17,164 nucleotides of DNA from JAAFHS01 sp031396505. GTDB lineage: Bacteria; Pseudomonadota; Alphaproteobacteria; Rhodobacterales; Rhodobacteraceae. A program made the position numbers and the translations under genes. The stretch spans positions 1 to 17,164 of the forward strand of contig JANNKX010000393.1 in NCBI GenBank assembly GCA_031396505.1, read 5' to 3'. Below, one piece after another: positions 1 through 6,829 of this stretch. The first letter of the stretch is position 1. Each line of letters starts with the position of its first letter. Below the pieces are notes generated by a model, which made no database searches, was not told where the DNA came from, and worked only from the letters and a program-made list of their open reading frames with translations.

Positions 1-1
1 T

Positions 2-94
2 CGCGTGATTGCACCCCCTGCGGTGGAACAGGTGCTGACGGATGCCGCCATTGTCGCCGAAAACGCCTGGTTCACGTGGGATTTGCGGCCCTGA
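2..94 (+). CDS. 3' end of an unidentified gene (partial)
   Basis: Frame 2 is open from the window edge to a TGA at 92-94 and encodes a 30-residue tail ending AENAWFTWDLRP. Codon use is GC-rich like the other genes here, and the next gene converges on it, so this is probably the C-terminus of a real plus-strand gene whose body lies outside the window. The tail carries no motif I recognise, and I assign no function. Confidence 0.5.
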   Translation, partial: RVIAPPAVEQVLTDAAIVAENAWFTWDLRP

Positions 95-226
95 ACCGCA
101 ACGTCGCGCCAGACAATCCGTAGGATGGGCAATGCTGCCCAACACAACCGTCAGCAAAAGGTTAACAAGGTATGAATTCGCCCCTGTTTTGAAATGTCAA
201 GCCGTTGATAAATATCAGAATATTGA

Positions 227-248
227 AAAATTGACAGCCGTCAATTTT
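227..248. terminator. Possible bidirectional intrinsic terminator
   Basis: AAAATTGAC at 227-235, loop AGCC, and GTCAATTTT at 240-248 form a perfect 9-bp stem. The A-rich and T-rich outer ends give a short U-run on either strand, and on the minus strand it extends to five T. The position between convergent genes fits a shared terminator. The stem has few GC pairs, so termination strength is doubtful. Confidence 0.35.
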
Positions 249-257
249 CCCCGCGAG

Positions 258-316
258 AGCGGATCACCTTCAATCTGAATCAGATTGAAGGTGATCCAAG
301 ACAAGAACCACCGCTG
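258..316 (+). repeat. 59-bp dispersed structured repeat, copy 1
   Basis: This segment matches 15980-16038 at 52 of 59 positions without gaps. Within it, 261-277 and 281-297 are perfect reverse complements (17 bp, loop AAT). A second, weaker pairing GGTGAT...ACCACC uses the right arm of the first stem. It ends 11 bp before the 3' end of the minus-strand CNNM/CorC-type gene. The other copy also lies between convergent genes, which suggests a REP-like or terminator-like intergenic element. No transposase is nearby. Confidence 0.75.
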
Positions 317-327
317 CACGATACGCT

Positions 328-1602
328 CTATTCCGCCGCCCGCTGCACCAGCAGCTTGTCAATCCGCCGGTCGTCCAGATCAATCACCTCGATCCGCCAG
401 CCCGCCACAATCACCTTGTCGCCCAATGCCGGCAGCTTGCTCAGATGGTGAATGACCAGCCCCGCCACCGTTTCATAGTCCCCCGCCTCTTCACGCGGGA
501 TGCCGTGGCGGTCGCAGAATTCGTCCGCCGCCATCGACCCTGACACCAGCAGACTGCCATCCTCGCGCATCACCACATCCGGTTCTTCCGCCTGCGCCTC
601 GGCAAAGGTGCCGGTGATCGCTTCCAGAATATCGCCCGTGGTGATGATGCCCTCAAAGCTGCCGTATTCATCGTAAACCAGCGCCATGTGGTTGGGCGAT
701 GCGCGCAGGATCTCGATCACGTTCAGCGCATCCGCCATGTCCGATACCACCGGCACCTCGCGCATCAGCGCATGCAGGTCCAACGGCTTTTGCCCCGCAA
801 GTGCCGTAAACGCATCCGTCAGATACAACACCCCCAGCACATCATCGCCCCGGTACAACGGAATGCGCGGGCGGCCGATCCGTTCGATCTCGCGCAGCGC
901 CTCGGCGGGTGGCGCGTCGATGCTGATCATGTCCACGTCGCGGCGCGGCGTCATCAGCGCGCGCGCCGAACGGTCTGCCAACCGCATGACGCCCGTCAGC
1001 ATTTCCTGCTCGTCGTCTTCGATCACGCCTTCAAAGCGCGCCTCGGCCAGAATCGTGCGCACCTCTTCTTCGGTCACCCGCGACGATCCCTCGCCCGTCT
1101 GCCCCAACAGCCGCAGCACCATCTTGCCCGACTTCTCCAGCAGCCACACCAGCGGGCTTGCCACCCGGCTCAGCATCGCCATCGGCGGCGCCACCAGTGA
1201 AGAAATGCCTTCGGGATTGCGCAGCGCAATCTGCTTGGGCACCAGCTCGCCCACGATCAGTGACAGATACGTCAGCAGCACCACCACCGACCCCACGCCC
1301 AGCGTATGCGCCCATTCCCCAGGCACACCCCAACCCAGCAGCGTCGCCGCGAACCGTGGCCCCAGCGTTGCCCCCGAAAACGCCCCTGACAGCACGCCGA
1401 CAAGTGTGATGCCGATCTGCACCGTCGACAGAAACCGCCCCGGATGTTCCGCCAGCCGCACCGCCGTTGCCGCCCCGCGCCGGTTCGCGTCGACCAGCGC
1501 CTTCAGTCGGGCAGGCCGCGAAGACACCAGCGCCATTTCCGACATGGCAAGCGCGCCGTTCAGCACGATCAGGGCGACCACGATGGCAATTTCAAATAAC
1601 AC
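328..1602 (-). CDS. CNNM/CorC-HlyC family membrane protein (DUF21, CBS pair, transporter-associated domain)
   Basis: The 424-residue protein has the usual order of this family. An N-terminal DUF21 membrane domain spans about residues 1-165, with hydrophobic segments near 2-20, 60-80, 103-120 and 135-155 and a GELVPK motif at 118-123. A CBS-domain pair follows at about 215-335, containing LMTPRRDV and LVYDEYGSFEGIITTGDILE. A C-terminal CorC/HlyC domain covers about 350-420. Such proteins are linked to magnesium/cobalt efflux or tolerance; the older name haemolysin is misleading. I chose the GTG at 1602 because AGGAAA lies just upstream and the membrane helix begins at once. A TTG at 1659 would add 19 unlikely residues. 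It lies 53 nt after the PLP-enzyme gene on the same strand and may be co-transcribed. Confidence 0.9.
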   Translation of the reverse strand: MLFEIAIVVALIVLNGALAMSEMALVSSRPARLKALVDANRRGAATAVRLAEHPGRFLSTVQIGITLVGVLSGAFSGATLGPRFAATLLGWGVPGEWAHTLGVGSVVVLLTYLSLIVGELVPKQIALRNPEGISSLVAPPMAMLSRVASPLVWLLEKSGKMVLRLLGQTGEGSSRVTEEEVRTILAEARFEGVIEDDEQEMLTGVMRLADRSARALMTPRRDVDMISIDAPPAEALREIERIGRPRIPLYRGDDVLGVLYLTDAFTALAGQKPLDLHALMREVPVVSDMADALNVIEILRASPNHMALVYDEYGSFEGIITTGDILEAITGTFAEAQAEEPDVVMREDGSLLVSGSMAADEFCDRHGIPREEAGDYETVAGLVIHHLSKLPALGDKVIVAGWRIEVIDLDDRRIDKLLVQRAAE

Positions 1603-1655
1603 GTATTTTCCTGCAGTTGGATGAGCATGGTTTTTAGGGGCGATTGCCCCCGGTT

Positions 1656-2828
1656 TCAACCGATGCGGGCAATTTCCTGCACGAAACCTGCGACCTCGGC
1701 TTCGGTGTTGTAATAATGGACCGACGCCCGGATCATCGCATCCAACCCCCGCGGCCCCAGATCAAGCCGCGCGTAAACCAGCGGCGTCACCGATGTGTTG
1801 ATCCCCCGGTCCCGAAGATGCGCCTGCACCACACCCGCGTCCTGCCCTGCAATCGTAAAGGTCACGATCCCTGATTTCTGCACGCCCCGGTCATGCACGG
1901 TGACACGACGCAATGCCGACAACCCTTCGCGCAATGTTGCCGCCAGTGTCGCAGTTCGCGCTTCAATCGCGGGCATCCCGACGGCACGCGCATATTCCAC
2001 GGCCCGTGCCAGCCCGATCCTTCCCGCGACATTGCTTTCCCAGTTTTCAAATCGCTGCGCACCGGGGGCAAGGGTATAGGTCTGCGCCGCCGTCCATTCC
2101 GCCGCTGTCAGATCAATGAACGGCGGATCAAGCGTATCGACAATCGTATTGGACACGTACAAAAACCCCGTGCCGCGCGGACCGCGCAGAAACTTGCGCC
2201 CGGTGCCCGACAGGATGTGGCAGCCGATCTTTTGCACATCAAGGTCGATCTGCCCCACCGATTGGCAGGCATCCAGCAGATAAATCAGCCCGTGCTTCGC
2301 CGCCACGCGCCCCACCTCGGCCGCCGGGTTCACCAGCCCGCCCTGGCTTGGCACATGCGTGATTGCGACCAGTTTGTGCGCAGGCGTCACCATCGCATCC
2401 ATCGCCGTGATATCAATCTGTCCCGATGCATCCGACGGCACGAGGTCAATATGCAGTCCGCGCCGTTTGGCTTGCTGCAGAAAGGCGAGGTAGTTCGACA
2501 CATATTCGGATTCGTGCGTCAGAATCCTGTCGCCCGGCACCAACGGCAGCGCATAAAACGCCATATCCCATGCCCGCGTTGCGTTTTCGGTGTAGGCGAT
2601 CTCACTGGCGTCACAGTTCAGCAGGGCCGCAAATTCCGTGTAAAACGATGCCAGCGCCGGGGCCGCCAACCGTGCCGCCTCATACCCGCCGACCCGGCGT
2701 TCCAGTTCCAGATGATCCACCACCGCCCGAAACACCGGGTCCGGCATCAGCGCCGCACCCGCATTGTTGAAATGGATCAGGTCCGCACAGGCAGGTGTAT
2801 CGGTACGCACTGCATCAATGTCGATCAT
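1656..2828 (-). CDS. Class V aminotransferase-fold PLP-dependent enzyme
   Basis: The 390-residue protein has the class V aminotransferase/cysteine desulfurase fold. It begins with FNNAGAALMP (about 20-29), where the substrate-facing N-terminus starts. The cofactor pocket follows: Asp186 and Gln189 in LLDACQS, then GTGRKFLRGPRGTG, whose Lys212 should form the Schiff base with PLP. No mobile catalytic Cys typical of NifS/SufS is evident, so I do not call it a desulfurase. Relatives include isopenicillin-epimerase-like and selenocysteine-lyase-like enzymes; the substrate cannot be read from sequence. Its ATG overlaps the stop of the upstream SDR by 4 nt (ATGA), implying translational coupling. 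A redox/transamination pair acting on one substrate is plausible but is inference. Confidence 0.88.
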   Translation of the reverse strand: MIDIDAVRTDTPACADLIHFNNAGAALMPDPVFRAVVDHLELERRVGGYEAARLAAPALASFYTEFAALLNCDASEIAYTENATRAWDMAFYALPLVPGDRILTHESEYVSNYLAFLQQAKRRGLHIDLVPSDASGQIDITAMDAMVTPAHKLVAITHVPSQGGLVNPAAEVGRVAAKHGLIYLLDACQSVGQIDLDVQKIGCHILSGTGRKFLRGPRGTGFLYVSNTIVDTLDPPFIDLTAAEWTAAQTYTLAPGAQRFENWESNVAGRIGLARAVEYARAVGMPAIEARTATLAATLREGLSALRRVTVHDRGVQKSGIVTFTIAGQDAGVVQAHLRDRGINTSVTPLVYARLDLGPRGLDAMIRASVHYYNTEAEVAGFVQEIARIG

Positions 2829-3553
2829 CGCACATCCCGCCCTTGGTTCAGGATGATCACATTCCCCGAACAGATATCACCGGCGGGCGAGATCAGATGG
2901 CTGACCCAGGCCGCAATCTCATCGGGTTGCATTGCAACCCCGTGCGGCATCGCCGCAATCGCGCGCGCCAGCACATCCGCGCTCAGCACGCCAAACAGCG
3001 GCGTTTCCGTCATCGCCGGGGCCAGCGAATTCACCGCAATCCGCTCACGGGCATAGCGGCGCGCAAGGTCCTTGGTCAGCGTATCCATCGCGGCCTTTGA
3101 GGCGCGGTAATGCGGCGGGTCGAACACATCGAAATTATACGCGCCGTTGGACGAGATATTCACGATCTTGCGCACACCGGGCCGCCCCGCCATCGCCTTG
3201 ACCGCCCCCTGACAGCAGTGAAACGCGGATGAGAAATTCACGGCCATCTGCCGGTCCAACTCTGCCGCCGGAATATCGGGAAAATCCGACATGAAACAGG
3301 TGCCTGCGTTGTTCACCAGCGCATCCACGCCGCCGAAACGGGCGGTCAGCCTGTCGAACAGGTCGGCAATCGCCTCTGCGTCCGTCAGGTCAACCGCCTC
3401 GGGCGTGAAATCCCGCTGATCGGCGGCCATCGCCAGCAACGCCGCGCCGTCAATATCCACCCCGACCACATGCAACCCGTCGGCAATCAACCGCGCCACG
3501 AAGGCACGGCCAAGGCCGCCCGCTGCCCCAGTGACAACGGCAATCGGTTTCAT
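2825..3553 (-). CDS. Short-chain dehydrogenase/reductase (SDR)
   Basis: The 242-residue length is that of a classical SDR. The Rossmann glycine motif TGAAGGLG is at 8-15, NNAG at 81-84, catalytic Ser at 134/135, and YRASK gives Tyr149 and Lys153. Asp33 at the end of the second beta strand (VDID) favours NAD(H) over NADP(H). The substrate is unknown. The start codon overlaps the stop of the HxlR regulator by 4 nt, and its own stop overlaps the start of the PLP-enzyme gene by 4 nt. The three are therefore very likely one translationally coupled operon. The protein is distinct from the DltE-like SDR encoded divergently at 4107. Confidence 0.92.
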   Translation of the reverse strand: MKPIAVVTGAAGGLGRAFVARLIADGLHVVGVDIDGAALLAMAADQRDFTPEAVDLTDAEAIADLFDRLTARFGGVDALVNNAGTCFMSDFPDIPAAELDRQMAVNFSSAFHCCQGAVKAMAGRPGVRKIVNISSNGAYNFDVFDPPHYRASKAAMDTLTKDLARRYARERIAVNSLAPAMTETPLFGVLSADVLARAIAAMPHGVAMQPDEIAAWVSHLISPAGDICSGNVIILNQGRDVR

Positions 3554-3996
3554 GACATGGTGGTCTGTTGGTTCGCGTCAAAGCGGCTGCGCGCGGCCTC
3601 GATCGCCTCCAGATTTGTTTCGGCCCAGACCCAGACGCCGCAGAATGCAGCCCCCAGACCGTGGCCCAGTTCGGTCAGACGATATTCCACCTTTGGCGGC
3701 ACCACCGCGTGCACCGTGCGGATGACAAGGCCATCGCGCTCCATTTGCCGCAGGGTCTGTGTCAGCATCTTCTGGCTGATATTGCCCAAGGCGCGGCCAA
3801 TCTGGGTAAACCGCAACTCGCCCTGTTCCGCCAGAACCTCAAGGATCAGCATGGTCCACTTGTCCGCAACCCGCCCGATCAGGTCTGTCACCAGTGCCGT
3901 GATCCGTGGGTCAATCGGCAGTGACGGCACGCACGATGTCAATGCCTGCGCAACGGCAAGCTGTTCGGGATTGGGTGTGCGGATCAGCACGGGCAT
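3550..3996 (-). CDS. HxlR-family winged-helix transcriptional regulator
   Basis: The 148-residue protein shows the HxlR signature in order: DKWTMLILEVLAEQGELRF (recognition of the winged helix core), ISQKMLTQTLRQMERDGLV, then VPPKVEYRLTELG and a terminal tryptophan-containing helix. HxlR proteins are MarR-like dimeric repressors or activators that often sense electrophiles or oxidants through a cysteine; Cys22 lies before the DNA-binding core. I chose the ATG at 3996, preceded by AGAGAG at suitable spacing; upstream in-frame codons would add 27 residues unlike the family. It heads an overlapping operon with an SDR and a PLP enzyme and is divergent from another SDR. This is the standard layout for a local regulator acting on both sides. 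Confidence 0.9.
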   Translation of the reverse strand: MPVLIRTPNPEQLAVAQALTSCVPSLPIDPRITALVTDLIGRVADKWTMLILEVLAEQGELRFTQIGRALGNISQKMLTQTLRQMERDGLVIRTVHAVVPPKVEYRLTELGHGLGAAFCGVWVWAETNLEAIEAARSRFDANQQTTMS

Positions 3997-4044
3997 GAAC
4001 ACTCTCTTTTTGGTTAGTATAAATCTTTCGGGTGCCTTCTCCCC

Positions 4045-4073
4045 ATTAGAGACGAGGGGCGATATATCGTCAA
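4045..4073 (-). promoter_or_regulatory. Predicted sigma70-type promoter for the HxlR operon
   Basis: On the minus strand TTGACG (4073-4068) and TCTAAT (4050-4045) are separated by exactly 17 nt. Each hexamer matches the sigma70 consensus at five of six positions. The -10 box ends about 48 nt before the regulator ATG at 3996, leaving room for a leader with a ribosome binding site. It is the best promoter-like pair seen in the window. Confidence 0.6.
4060..4069. promoter_or_regulatory. Candidate HxlR operator palindrome
   Basis: CGATATATCG is a perfect 10-bp palindrome overlapping the -35 edge and spacer of the predicted regulator promoter. It lies 37 bp upstream of the divergent SDR start. 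GACGA (4051-4055) and TCGTC (4067-4071) form a second inverted pair across the same interval. A dimeric winged-helix regulator such as HxlR binding here could control both directions. That it is the regulator's site is inference. Confidence 0.4.
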
Positions 4074-4106
4074 GCACAACCGAAAACCTTGTCGAAAGGA
4101 CATAAG

Positions 4107-4856
4107 ATGAAGACGACAGGAAACACGATTCTGGTCACCGGGGGCACATCCGGCATCGGTCTGGCGCTGGCGCAAAAACTGGTAGGTACAGGCAATACCG
4201 TTATCATCGCAGGCCGGCGCGAGGGTCATTTGCAGGCCGCGGTAAAGGCGACGCCGGGCTTGATCGGCTTGCCACTCGACATGACGGATGCCACAGGCAT
4301 CGCCGCCTTTGCGGCCCGTATGGTGCGCGACTATCCGGCACTGAATGTCGTCATCAATAACGCAGGCATCATGCAGGCCGAAGATTTGACTGATCCGGCT
4401 GGCAGCCTTGCGATTGCCGAGGCGACGATCACCACCAACCTTTTGGGCCCGATCCGACTGATTGCCGCCCTGCTGCCGCATCTGCGCGCACAGGCGGCCT
4501 CCACGATCATCAACGTGACCTCGGGTCTGGCCTTTGTTCCGTTGGCCATGACACCCACCTATTCGGCCACCAAGGCCGCCCTGCGGTCCTATACGCAATC
4601 CCTGCGCCACCAATTGCGCGATACCCCGGTGGAGGTGCTGGAGCTTGCCCCGCCTGCTGTGCAGACCGACCTCATGCCGGGGTCGGCGACAAACCCACAG
4701 TATTTGCCACTGGCCGATTTCATCAATGAAACGATGGCGTTGTTGCAGTCAGGGGCTGGCCCGGAAATTCTGGTGGAACGAGTCAAATTCCTCAGCAATG
4801 CCGAACGGGAAGGGCGCTACGATGCGGTTTTCGGGATGCTGAACGGCGCGCACTGA
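4107..4856 (+). CDS. DltE-like short-chain dehydrogenase/reductase
   Basis: The 249-residue SDR has TGGTSGIG at 11-18, NNAG at 84-87, catalytic Ser139, and Tyr152/Lys156 in YSATK. AGRREG at 35-40 puts two arginines after the second strand, which favours NADP(H). The C-terminal half (LRSYTQSLRHQL, ELAPPAVQTDL) matches the group often annotated DltE; most such proteins have no link to D-alanylation of teichoic acid, and no teichoic acid genes are present. The ATG at 4107 has a good Shine-Dalgarno (AAAGGA, spacer 6); a TTG 18 nt upstream is less likely. It is transcribed divergently from the HxlR gene, an arrangement common for SDRs regulated by an adjacent HxlR or TetR protein. Confidence 0.92.
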   Translation: MKTTGNTILVTGGTSGIGLALAQKLVGTGNTVIIAGRREGHLQAAVKATPGLIGLPLDMTDATGIAAFAARMVRDYPALNVVINNAGIMQAEDLTDPAGSLAIAEATITTNLLGPIRLIAALLPHLRAQAASTIINVTSGLAFVPLAMTPTYSATKAALRSYTQSLRHQLRDTPVEVLELAPPAVQTDLMPGSATNPQYLPLADFINETMALLQSGAGPEILVERVKFLSNAEREGRYDAVFGMLNGAH

Positions 4857-4863
4857 ATATATG

Positions 4864-4893
4864 GCAAAGGGCGCGGCCAACCGCGCCTTTTGC
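4864..4893. terminator. Bidirectional intrinsic terminator between SDR and cupin genes
   Basis: GCAAAGGGCGCGG (4864-4876), loop CCAA, and CCGCGCCTTTTGC (4881-4893) form a 13-bp stem with a single G-T pair. The GC-rich core is flanked by A-rich and T-rich outer segments, giving a T-run on the plus strand. It sits between the stop of the SDR (4856) and the stop of the convergent cupin gene (4896), so it can serve both transcripts. Confidence 0.75.
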
Positions 4894-4895
4894 GT

Positions 4896-5249
4896 TCAGC
4901 CGACGACGAAATCGAAATGCTTGCGCACGTTTTCCTCGATCACCCACGTCCCCTTGAAGTCCTTTTCGACCACAAACGCATCGCCTGCCTTGACCGTGAC
5001 AGGCACCCCACCATCCGGAGTGATCGTGACCCGCCCGGCGATCAGCACCACATATTCATAGGCCGTATAGATCGCGTGATAGCTGCCAACCGTGCATTCC
5101 CAGATACCCGACACCATCGCGCCATCGCTGGCGGTGTGCAGCACCCATGTTTTCATCGTCGGATTGCCCGCGATCTTGACCCAGCCATGCAGATCGCCCG
5201 AGGATGGTTCAATGCCATCAGTCGATGGCAGTTTCGTGATGCTTTGCAT
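4896..5249 (-). CDS. Small single-domain cupin protein
   Basis: The 117-residue protein fits a small cupin of the DUF861/cupin_3 type. WVLHTASDGAMVSGIWECTVGSYHAIYTAYEYVVLIAGRVTITPDGG (about 35-80) gives the first beta-rich cupin motif with a glycine turn, and VTVKAGDAFVVEKDFKGTWVIEENVRKHFDF gives the second. The classical metal-binding His-Glu pattern is only partly kept, so catalytic activity is uncertain. The gene starts 10 nt after the stop of the gabD-like gene on the same strand and is almost certainly co-transcribed with it. Cupins of this type commonly accompany amine or gamma-aminobutyrate catabolic dehydrogenases; a specific role is not known. Confidence 0.85.
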   Translation of the reverse strand: MQSITKLPSTDGIEPSSGDLHGWVKIAGNPTMKTWVLHTASDGAMVSGIWECTVGSYHAIYTAYEYVVLIAGRVTITPDGGVPVTVKAGDAFVVEKDFKGTWVIEENVRKHFDFVVG

Positions 5250-5259
5250 GATGATCCCC

Positions 5260-6738
5260 TCAAACCGACAGGCAGATGTATTTCATTTCCATATAGTCAT
5301 CCATCCCGTGATGGCTGCCCTCGCGCCCCAGACCCGACTGCTTGACCCCGCCGAACGGCGCCACTTCGGTTGAAATCAGCCCTGTATTCACACCGACCAT
5401 GCCGTATTCCAGTTGTTCCTGCACCCGCGTGATCCGCCCGATGTCGCGGGCGTAAAAATAACTCGCCAGCCCGAAGATGGTGTCGTTGGCCCGGCGGATG
5501 ACTTCTTCTTCGGTCTCAAAACGGAACAAGGGCGCCAGCGGGCCAAAGGTTTCCTCGTTGGCCACCTTCATCTGCGGCGTCACCCCCGTGACCACCGTCG
5601 GTTCAAAGAACGTACCGCCAAGCGCATGCCGCTTGCCCCCTGTCACGATCGTGCCACCCCCTGCCAGCACATCGGCGATATGTTCCTCAACCTTGACCAC
5701 CGCATCCTCGTTGATCAGCGGCCCCGTCGTGATCCCTGCCGTCAGTCCGTCACCAATCGCCAGTTTGCCAACCGCGACCGCCAGCTTTGCTGCAAAGGCA
5801 TCATACACCCCCGCCTGCACATAAATCCGGTTCGCGCAGACGCAGGTCTGCCCGTTGTTGCGGAATTTCGAAATCATCGCCCCATCCACCGCCGCATCCA
5901 GATCGGCGTCGTCAAACACGATGAAAGGCGCATTGCCGCCCAATTCCATCGAACATTTCAACACCTGATCCGCCGCCTGCTTCAACAGAATGCGCCCCAC
6001 CTCGGTGGACCCCGTGAAAGTCAGCTTGCGAATGGCCGGGTTCTCGCAAAATTCCTTACCGATGTCGGATGACCGCTTCGATGTGATCACCGAAAACACG
6101 CCCGCAGGTACGCCTGCCCGCTCCGCCAGCACCGCCAGCGCCAGCGCTGACAGCGGCGTTTCCGCCGCAGGCCGCGCGACAAAGCCACAGCCCGCCGCCA
6201 GTGCCGGGGCCACTTTGCGCGCGATCATCGCGTTCGGGAAATTCCACGGCGTAATCGACGCTGCAACCCCGATTGGCTGCTTGATGACCGTGATCCGCTT
6301 GTCGCGCTGATGGCCGGGAATCGTCTCGCCGTACACGCGCTTGGCCTCTTCGCCGAACCATTCGATGAAGGACGCGCCGTAAGCCACCTCGCCCTTCGCT
6401 TCGGCCAACGGCTTGCCCATTTCCGCCGTCAGGATCGCGCCCAGATCATCCACGTTCGCCATGCACAGATCAAACCACTTGCGCATCACGGCGGCGCGTT
6501 CCTTGCCCGTGCGCGCCGCCCATTCGCGCCGCGCCACATCGGCCGCCGCAATCGCGCGCGCCGTCTCGGCCCGGCCAAGGTTCGCCACCTTCGCAATCAC
6601 ATCGCCGCGTGCCGGGTTGATCACAGGAAAGGTCGACCCATCATCGGCATCGATCCATTGCCCGGCGACATAGGCCTGCGACACCAGCAGCGTGGGGTCC
6701 TTCAACAAGCTGCGCAGATCGGTGACGGAATCGAGCAT
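5260..6738 (-). CDS. gabD: NAD(P)-dependent succinate-semialdehyde dehydrogenase
   Basis: The 492-residue aldehyde dehydrogenase is closely similar along its length to E. coli GabD as I remember it. It contains PWNFPNAM (Asn166), MELGGNAPFIVFDDADLD (Glu265), FRNNGQTCVCANR (nucleophile Cys299) and ETFGPLAPLFRF. The C-terminus SEVAPFGG-type segment and GLGREGS are also present. It oxidises succinate semialdehyde to succinate at the end of GABA or polyamine degradation. The coenzyme-binding segment reads ARPAAETP with Arg189 where the E. coli enzyme has KPA, which may influence NAD versus NADP use. The ATG at 6738 has GGGAGG five bases upstream. It is followed by the cupin gene and is divergent from a hydrolase gene. 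Confidence 0.93.
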   Translation of the reverse strand: MLDSVTDLRSLLKDPTLLVSQAYVAGQWIDADDGSTFPVINPARGDVIAKVANLGRAETARAIAAADVARREWAARTGKERAAVMRKWFDLCMANVDDLGAILTAEMGKPLAEAKGEVAYGASFIEWFGEEAKRVYGETIPGHQRDKRITVIKQPIGVAASITPWNFPNAMIARKVAPALAAGCGFVARPAAETPLSALALAVLAERAGVPAGVFSVITSKRSSDIGKEFCENPAIRKLTFTGSTEVGRILLKQAADQVLKCSMELGGNAPFIVFDDADLDAAVDGAMISKFRNNGQTCVCANRIYVQAGVYDAFAAKLAVAVGKLAIGDGLTAGITTGPLINEDAVVKVEEHIADVLAGGGTIVTGGKRHALGGTFFEPTVVTGVTPQMKVANEETFGPLAPLFRFETEEEVIRRANDTIFGLASYFYARDIGRITRVQEQLEYGMVGVNTGLISTEVAPFGGVKQSGLGREGSHHGMDDYMEMKYICLSV

Positions 6739-6757
6739 CAGGGCCTCCCATTTGACG

Positions 6758-6770
6758 TTGCATCATGCAA
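6758..6770. promoter_or_regulatory. Candidate operator palindrome upstream of gabD
   Basis: TTGCATCATGCAA consists of perfect 6-bp arms around one central base. It begins 20 bp upstream of the gabD start codon and is followed two bases later by a further GCATGC palindrome (6772-6777). The size and symmetry are those of a dimeric regulator site (GntR or LacI type). No regulator gene for it is in the window, so identity is unknown. Confidence 0.4.
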
Positions 6771-6829
6771 AGCATGCGGGCAGGGGGAATGTCCAGTTCC
6801 CGCACGGCTCGATTCAGGACTTTGATCAA

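Larger units (their letters stand above)
95..327. other. Gene-free convergent intergenic region with three stem-loops
   Basis: No convincing gene is present. The stretch is more AT-rich than its flanks and separates the plus-strand gene ending at 94 from the minus-strand gene ending at 328. It holds three inverted repeats. The first is TGGGCA-ATGC-TGCCCA at 126-141. The second is a 9-bp stem with a 4-nt loop at 227-248. The third is a perfect 17-bp stem with a 3-nt loop at 261-297, which lies inside the 59-bp dispersed repeat (258-316). An ATG-initiated reading frame at 42-278 runs through these hairpins and has no coding character. Confidence 0.7.

Noticed and set aside
162..176. TTAACAAGGTATGAA as a CtrA site (TTAA-N7-TTAA)
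   Set aside because: It matches seven of eight defined bases but lies between convergent gene ends, upstream of nothing visible.
686..1624. Plus-strand open frame of 312 codons opposite the CNNM/CorC-type gene
   Set aside because: Its translation is Ser/Arg/Thr-rich low-complexity sequence typical of the antisense of a GC-rich gene, while the minus-strand frame has clear DUF21/CBS/CorC motifs.
1656..2828. Calling the class V enzyme a cysteine desulfurase
   Set aside because: It lacks a recognisable catalytic Cys loop and has no Fe-S assembly neighbours; only the general fold is supported.
1893..3056. Plus-strand open frame of 387 codons across the PLP-enzyme and SDR genes
   Set aside because: It is His/Arg/Gln-rich with no domain and spans two real minus-strand genes with catalytic motifs.
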